A stretch of 23,704 nucleotides of DNA, from positions 1 through 23,704 of the forward strand of contig DATKTT010000096.1 in NCBI GenBank assembly GCA_035530955.1, in the 5' to 3' direction. The notes below the pieces were generated by a model, which worked only from the letters and a program-made list of their open reading frames with translations, was not told where the DNA came from and did not search any database. Shown here in pieces: positions 22,409 to 23,704 of the stretch (position 1 is the first letter of the stretch; every line of letters begins with the position of its first letter). The stretch is from Williamwhitmania sp035530955. Lineage in GTDB: Bacteria > Bacteroidota > Bacteroidia > Bacteroidales > Williamwhitmaniaceae. Both the position numbers and the translations under genes were made by a program.

Positions 22409-23704
22409 ATGCCACTGTATCAACCAGAAATGATTGCCCTTTCAGGAAAGGCTCATCGTCTGCTAAAGCAGCTTGTTCTAGAGAATCCTCGCGTCAAGGA
22501 TATCTATTCCGCTGCAAACAATGATGATGAAGCAAAAGTCCTTTTGCAAAGTTGGGCCATGGAAATTCTGGTGGAAAACCCCATTGCACTTCAATACTAC
22601 AAAAACGAAAAGACAGGTCGAAAAGCATTTGAGCAGTTGAGGTGGAAGGATTTTGCTGCCATACGCATTTTGGACTATATCGACAATGCTGGCAGAGTGT
22701 TTGAAAACCCATATCGTAAAAGCATTATATCTATTTCAGATCCCTTTAAAATTCTTTGGTGGGCAATAAAACAAAACGGTGGAGGGGCAAAATCCCAATT
22801 TTTCCATGATTTAATTTTCCTTTTTCGCCAGCTCACACAACAACTTCCTCCAACAAAGCCTTCCACAGAGAAGGTTCTAAAGTGGATGGATAGATGGAAC
22901 GATGGGTTAGACGAGGAACTTGTCGGCATTAGGCGGAAAAACAAAAGCCGTATTATTGACCTGCTCATTAAAAAGATGGATTGCGGTGAACTCACCGACA
23001 CCAAATACACCTTTCCGCCCGGCTGCAGCCAAGTAGAGAAAGTTGCGCTAGTAAATAGCTGGTGGGATGAGCATCTCTTCCACCTCCGGTTTGCCATCCG
23101 CTCACCCCACTTGATGAACGAGATGCTGAACCATTCCCTCGACACAGACACCATGAACTTGATGGAATCAGCAGAAAAAAAGGGAATTCCATTCTTCGTA
23201 AACCCTTACTATCTGTCGCTACTTAATGCAACACCTAACGCGCACCATGCAAACAGCGACCTCGCCATACGGCACTACGTAATATACAGCAAACAGCTCA
23301 TTGAGGAATTTGGACGAATTGAGGCGTGGGAAAAGGAGGATACTGTGGAGTTGGGAAAACCCAATGCTGCTGGATGGCTGCTACCTTCAACCCATAGCAT
23401 ACACCGTCGATATCCCGAAGTGGCCATCCTAATCCCTGAAACTATGGGCAGGGCATGTGGTGGACTTTGTTCCTCTTGCCAGCGGATGTATGACTTTCAG
23501 CGCGGCAACCTAAATTTCAACCTCGAAAAACTCACGCCAAAGGAAAAGTGGGAGGATAAGCTAATGCGCCACCTCACCTACTATGAAACCGACACCCAGC
23601 TGCGCGACATCTTAATCACCGGGGGCGATGCACTGATGAGCCGCAATGCTTCTCTAGAGCGCATTCTAGAGGCGGTATACCAAATGGCATGGCGAAAAAA
23701 AGAG
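22409..23704 (+). CDS. KamA-family radical SAM aminomutase (3' truncated)
   Basis: The frame from the ATG at 22409 is open to the window end (432 codons), so the C-terminus is missing. It has the radical SAM cluster motif GRACGGLCSSC (CxxxCxxC at residues 350, 354 and 357) and the following ILITGGDALMS, both typical of the lysine 2,3-aminomutase (KamA) family, which uses AdoMet, an iron-sulfur cluster and pyridoxal phosphate. The cluster cysteines sit about 220 residues later than in canonical KamA (near 130), so this is a long-N-terminal variant, a form I recall from Bacteroidota. The N-terminal region is Trp-rich and has no motif I recognise. Substrate is unknown; the PLP-binding lysine lies outside the window. 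Confidence 0.88.
   Translation, partial: MPLYQPEMIALSGKAHRLLKQLVLENPRVKDIYSAANNDDEAKVLLQSWAMEILVENPIALQYYKNEKTGRKAFEQLRWKDFAAIRILDYIDNAGRVFENPYRKSIISISDPFKILWWAIKQNGGGAKSQFFHDLIFLFRQLTQQLPPTKPSTEKVLKWMDRWNDGLDEELVGIRRKNKSRIIDLLIKKMDCGELTDTKYTFPPGCSQVEKVALVNSWWDEHLFHLRFAIRSPHLMNEMLNHSLDTDTMNLMESAEKKGIPFFVNPYYLSLLNATPNAHHANSDLAIRHYVIYSKQLIEEFGRIEAWEKEDTVELGKPNAAGWLLPSTHSIHRRYPEVAILIPETMGRACGGLCSSCQRMYDFQRGNLNFNLEKLTPKEKWEDKLMRHLTYYETDTQLRDILITGGDALMSRNASLERILEAVYQMAWRKKE

Noticed and set aside
22494..23192. Reverse-strand reading frames under the KamA gene
   Set aside because: They are shadows of the open forward frame, which has family motifs and runs from 22409 to the window end.

Overview
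The window reads as chromosome of a Bacteroidota member, most likely an anaerobe of the order Bacteroidales. The evidence is the gene content (DUF3127 protein, GWxTD lipoprotein, a TonB receptor with a carboxypeptidase-regulatory-like domain, BlaI plus a BlaR1-like protein fused to a TonB C-terminus, a TPR/SpoIIE phosphatase), repeated TAnnTTTG promoter boxes and few Shine-Dalgarno sites. The genus cannot be fixed. No tRNA, rRNA, insertion sequence or CRISPR was seen.

Layout. 1-744 (+): 3' end of a cyclophilin, then a DUF3127 protein and a terminator. 837-5022 (-): RlmB, a GWxTD lipoprotein and an ABC-F ATPase. 5216-6306 (+): a DUF2231 membrane protein and a rubrerythrin that is unusually a lipoprotein. 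6385-8966 (-): a TonB-dependent receptor and a small protein ending in RGPP. 9043-12118 (-): a tight operon of BlaI-type repressor, M56 peptidase/TonB fusion and TPR protein, with two tandem palindromes in its promoter. 12270-13256 (-): YdjM-like membrane hydrolase. 13381-15455 (+): RlmD-type rRNA methyltransferase and a CPBP protease gene broken by an apparent one-base frameshift. 15536-16021 (-): exported thioredoxin. 16231-17613 (+): secreted bleomycin-hydrolase-type C1 peptidase. 19015-19233 (+): small HMA protein. 19280-21962 (-): TPR/SpoIIE phosphatase and a lone GroES-like protein. From 22409 (+): a KamA-family radical SAM enzyme running off the window behind a long structured leader.

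The most striking part is the gene-poor stretch 17630-18725. It holds five tandem units with a period of about 184-209 bp, plus one decayed relative. Read on the minus strand, each unit has a TAnnTTTG box preceded at a fixed 12-bp offset by hexamers phased every 10 bp, then a T-rich body of about 100-120 nt, then a GC-rich hairpin with a T-tract. One hairpin base pair covaries between units. This is what a tandem family of paralogous small RNA genes should look like. The most conserved part of the body is the reverse complement of a Bacteroidota-like translation start region (AACCTAAAA ... CCTATGAAA), so the RNAs could pair over start codons or titrate an RNA-binding protein. The structure is seen in the sequence; the function is inference.
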